Origin: Algibacter luteus
Lineage (GTDB): Bacteria > Bacteroidota > Bacteroidia > Flavobacteriales > Flavobacteriaceae
DNA length: 64,000 nucleotides
Reading direction: 5' to 3'
Assembly (NCBI RefSeq): GCF_900141715.1
Contig: NZ_FQYK01000006.1
Coordinates: 62,001-126,000, forward strand
The stretch's first letter is position 1. Each line of letters opens with the position of its first letter. The translations under genes and the position numbers were made by a program. The notes under the pieces were generated by a model. It searched no databases and was not told the origin of the DNA. It saw only the letters and a program-made list of their open reading frames with translations. Positions 62,065 to 64,000 of this stretch are shown piece after piece.

Positions 62065-64000
62065 ATGGTTAAACATATTTATCCATTAATATTATTTTTA
62101 AGCTTCACCATAAACCTATTTGCTCAAGAAGAAGCCAAAATTGCTACCAAATTCGCTCAAGATGGTGCGCTTTATGCCACTGAAGCATCAAATTCTGAAA
62201 CTATTGCTGAATTTAAAGAGAACGAAAGATGTATCGTAACTAGCTACTTAGGCAGTTATACCTACAAAGTAAAATATAAAGACCTTGTTGGCTTTGTAAA
62301 AGATCAATATCTCTTTGTGAATGAGCAAATGATGGATTTATATTTCGATCATGAAGAAGCTCAAAGAATAAAAGCTATTGCCGAAAGGAAAGAAAGACAA
62401 AGAAAATTAGACGAAATAGCGAATAAAGCCAATGCAGAAAAAGCTTTAATCGAACAACGAAAGAAAGATTCTATTGCAGCAATTGAAGCTGAAGCCAATA
62501 GAATACTGATGGAGAAAAAACGTAATGACTCCATTGCTAAGGCTAAAGTTGAAGCTGAAAGACTTTTAGCCTTACAAAAACGTAACGACTCCATTGCAAA
62601 AGCGAAAGCCGAAGAAGAACGCCTGCGTTTAGTGCAAGCCAAAAAAGATTCTTTGGCCCGAGTAGCTTTAGAACAAAAAAGACTTCTAGAAGAAAAACGA
62701 AAACAAGATTCAATCGCTAAAGCAAAAGCGGAAGCCCAAGCTGAAGCTGAAAGACTTTTAGCCTTACAAAAACGTAACGACTCCATTGCAAAAGCTAAAG
62801 CCGAAGAAGAACGCCTGCGTTTAGAACAAGCCAAAAAAGATTCTTTGGCCCAAGTAGCTTTAGAACAAAAAAGACGATTAGAAGAAAAGCAGAAGCAAGA
62901 CTCTATCGCTAAAGCAAAAGCGGAAGCCCAAGCTGAAGCTGAAAGACTTTTAGCCTTACAAAAACGTAACGACTCCATTGCAAAAGCTAAAGCCGAAGAA
63001 GAACGCCTGCGTTTAGAACAAGCCAAAAAAGATTCTTTGGCCCAAGTAGCTTTAGAACAAAAAAGACGATTAGAAGAAAAGCAAAAGCAAGACTCTATCG
63101 TTAAAGCAAAAGCGGAAGCCCAAGCTGAAGTAGAAAGACTCCTTGCAATACAAAAACGTAACGACTCCATCGCAAAAGCTAAAGCCCAAGAAGAACGACT
63201 GCGTTTAGAACAAGCCAAAAAAGATTCTTTAGCCCGAGTAGCTTTAGAACAAAAAAGACTTTTAGAAGAAAAGAAAAAACAAGACTCTATCATTAAAGCA
63301 AAAGCTGATGCTCAAGCCGAAGCTGAAAGACTTTTAGCCATACAAAAACGTAACGACTCTATAGCTAAAGCGAAAGCCGAAGAAGAACGACTGCGTTTAG
63401 CGCAAGTCAAAAAAGATTCTTTAGCCCAAGTAGCTTTAGAACAAAAAAGACGATTAGAGGAAAAGCAAAAACAAGACTCTATCGCCAAAGCAAAAGCTGA
63501 GGCTCAAGCTGAAGCTGAAAGACTCCTTGCATTACAAAAACGTAACGACTCCATTGCAAAAGCTAAAGCCGAAGAAGAACGCCTGCGTTTAGAGCAAGCC
63601 AAAAAAGATTCTTTAGCCCAAGTAGCTTTAGAACAAAAAAGACTTTTAGAAGAAAAGCAAAAACAAGATTCTATCGCTAAAGCAAAAGCTAAGGCTCAAG
63701 CCGAAGCAGAAAGACTCCTTGCGTTGCAAAAACGTAACGACTCTATAATAAAAGCTAAAGCCGAAGAAGAACGCCTGCGTTTGGAACAAGCCAAAAAAGA
63801 TTCTATTGCCAAAGCTGAAGCAGAAGCAGAAAAGCTAATAGCACTGCGAAAACGAAACGACTCTATAATTAAAGCAGAAAAAGAAGCACAAGAGAAAGCA
63901 CTGGAGCTACTAAGAAAAAGAAACGACTCTGTTGCTAAAGTTCAAGCAGCACAAAAAGCATTGGACGAAAGAAAAAAGCAAGAAGCGATGGCCAAAGCTG
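62065..64000 (+). CDS. Exported coiled-coil protein with SH3-like head and 64-residue tandem repeats, partial
   Basis: The frame from ATG at 62065 is open to the window end (645 codons, no stop). A signal peptide ends at FAQE (about residue 21). Residues about 25-95 look like an SH3-type small beta domain (CIVTSYLGSYTYKVKYKDLVGFVKDQYL). From about residue 100 it is a charged helix rich in Ala, Lys, Glu, Arg and Gln. Residues 164-547 are six exact-period 64-residue repeats, each with NDSIAKAKAEEERLRLEQAKK, KDSLAQVALEQKR and QDSIAKAKAEAQAEAERLL. The Asp-Ser motif recurs about every 20-24 residues. Beyond that, shorter degenerate units continue. A rod-like periplasmic or surface spacer is inferred. 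No enzyme motif is seen. Confidence 0.88.
   Translation, partial: MVKHIYPLILFLSFTINLFAQEEAKIATKFAQDGALYATEASNSETIAEFKENERCIVTSYLGSYTYKVKYKDLVGFVKDQYLFVNEQMMDLYFDHEEAQRIKAIAERKERQRKLDEIANKANAEKALIEQRKKDSIAAIEAEANRILMEKKRNDSIAKAKVEAERLLALQKRNDSIAKAKAEEERLRLVQAKKDSLARVALEQKRLLEEKRKQDSIAKAKAEAQAEAERLLALQKRNDSIAKAKAEEERLRLEQAKKDSLAQVALEQKRRLEEKQKQDSIAKAKAEAQAEAERLLALQKRNDSIAKAKAEEERLRLEQAKKDSLAQVALEQKRRLEEKQKQDSIVKAKAEAQAEVERLLAIQKRNDSIAKAKAQEERLRLEQAKKDSLARVALEQKRLLEEKKKQDSIIKAKADAQAEAERLLAIQKRNDSIAKAKAEEERLRLAQVKKDSLAQVALEQKRRLEEKQKQDSIAKAKAEAQAEAERLLALQKRNDSIAKAKAEEERLRLEQAKKDSLAQVALEQKRLLEEKQKQDSIAKAKAKAQAEAERLLALQKRNDSIIKAKAEEERLRLEQAKKDSIAKAEAEAEKLIALRKRNDSIIKAEKEAQEKALELLRKRNDSVAKVQAAQKALDERKKQEAMAKA
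62554..63705 (+). repeat. Six in-frame 192-bp tandem repeats
   Basis: Units start at 62554, 62746, 62938, 63130, 63322 and 63514, exactly 192 bp apart. Units 2 (62746) and 3 (62938) differ at only two of 192 bases. The period equals 64 codons, so copy changes keep the frame. A shorter, more diverged unit follows from 63706. Confidence 0.95.

Noticed and set aside
62361-63293. A 310-codon open reading frame on the minus strand across the repeat gene
   Set aside because: It is the exact antisense of the 192-bp repeats. Its product repeats SFACSKR and SSALAFAMESLRF-type strings that follow the sense codons, and the frame is open only because the sense strand avoids the relevant codons.
1-64000. 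CRISPR arrays, tRNA, rRNA, prophage and insertion sequences
   Set aside because: No direct-repeat/spacer array, tRNA arm signature, rRNA segment, phage module or transposase gene was recognised; small tRNA genes could be missed by eye.

Overview
The window looks like ordinary chromosome from a marine-type member of the Flavobacteriaceae (Bacteroidota). This rests on the low GC content, a Por-type (T9SS) C-terminal sorting domain, several short matches to the Bacteroidota promoter signature TAnnTTTG placed 20-30 nt before start codons, and family-typical genes (DUF4920, DUF3078, DUF4252, DUF5723, DUF6268, GSIII glutamine synthetase, fused IcmF, B12-dependent NrdJ). Genus cannot be fixed from the sequence. 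No rRNA, tRNA, CRISPR array, prophage or intact insertion sequence was seen.

Layout. 1-6,000: the end of a probable RidA-family gene, an NTF2-like exported protein, a polysaccharide O-acylation pair (SGNH protein plus MBOAT), an HGSNAT-like membrane protein and an APC permease. 6,000-15,000: DinB-like protein, M28 peptidase, PPK2 and a flavodoxin-fold reductase, then a minus-strand run of an ABC exporter pair, an MscS channel, a beta-barrel protein and an NtrC-type regulator without a DNA-binding domain. 15,000-24,100: a candidate small RNA, dnaJ-grpE, a YceI lipoprotein, an SDR epimerase, mnmD, ilvE, a MazG-like protein, a PAS-LuxR regulator and an alpha/beta hydrolase. 24,200-36,200: a T9SS cargo protein followed by an orphan second sorting domain, DUF5723, an M49 peptidase, a GyrI-like protein, fluC, a YdeI-type protein with a CDGSH tail, lipoproteins, an MFS carrier and an Lrp regulator. 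36,300-56,600: icmF, purU, an OmpA-type protein, a TlpA thioredoxin, pyrF, prfA, nrdJ, purM, and two unrelated glutamine synthetases (GSIII and GSII) transcribed divergently. 56,700-64,000: a GH130 lipoprotein, a Ca/Na antiporter, a BlaI-M56 pair, small ORFs and a large coiled-coil protein made of near-identical 192-bp repeats, cut by the window end.

Metabolic themes are nucleotide synthesis (pyrF, purM, purU, nrdJ), nitrogen assimilation (GSII, GSIII, ilvE), B12-dependent enzymes (icmF, nrdJ) and cell-envelope biology. The signals least explained by standard annotation are the 192-bp repeat gene, a 44-bp motif shared upstream of two genes, two copies of a dispersed palindromic element, and two intergenic transcript-like units that have promoter and terminator signals but no convincing reading frame.
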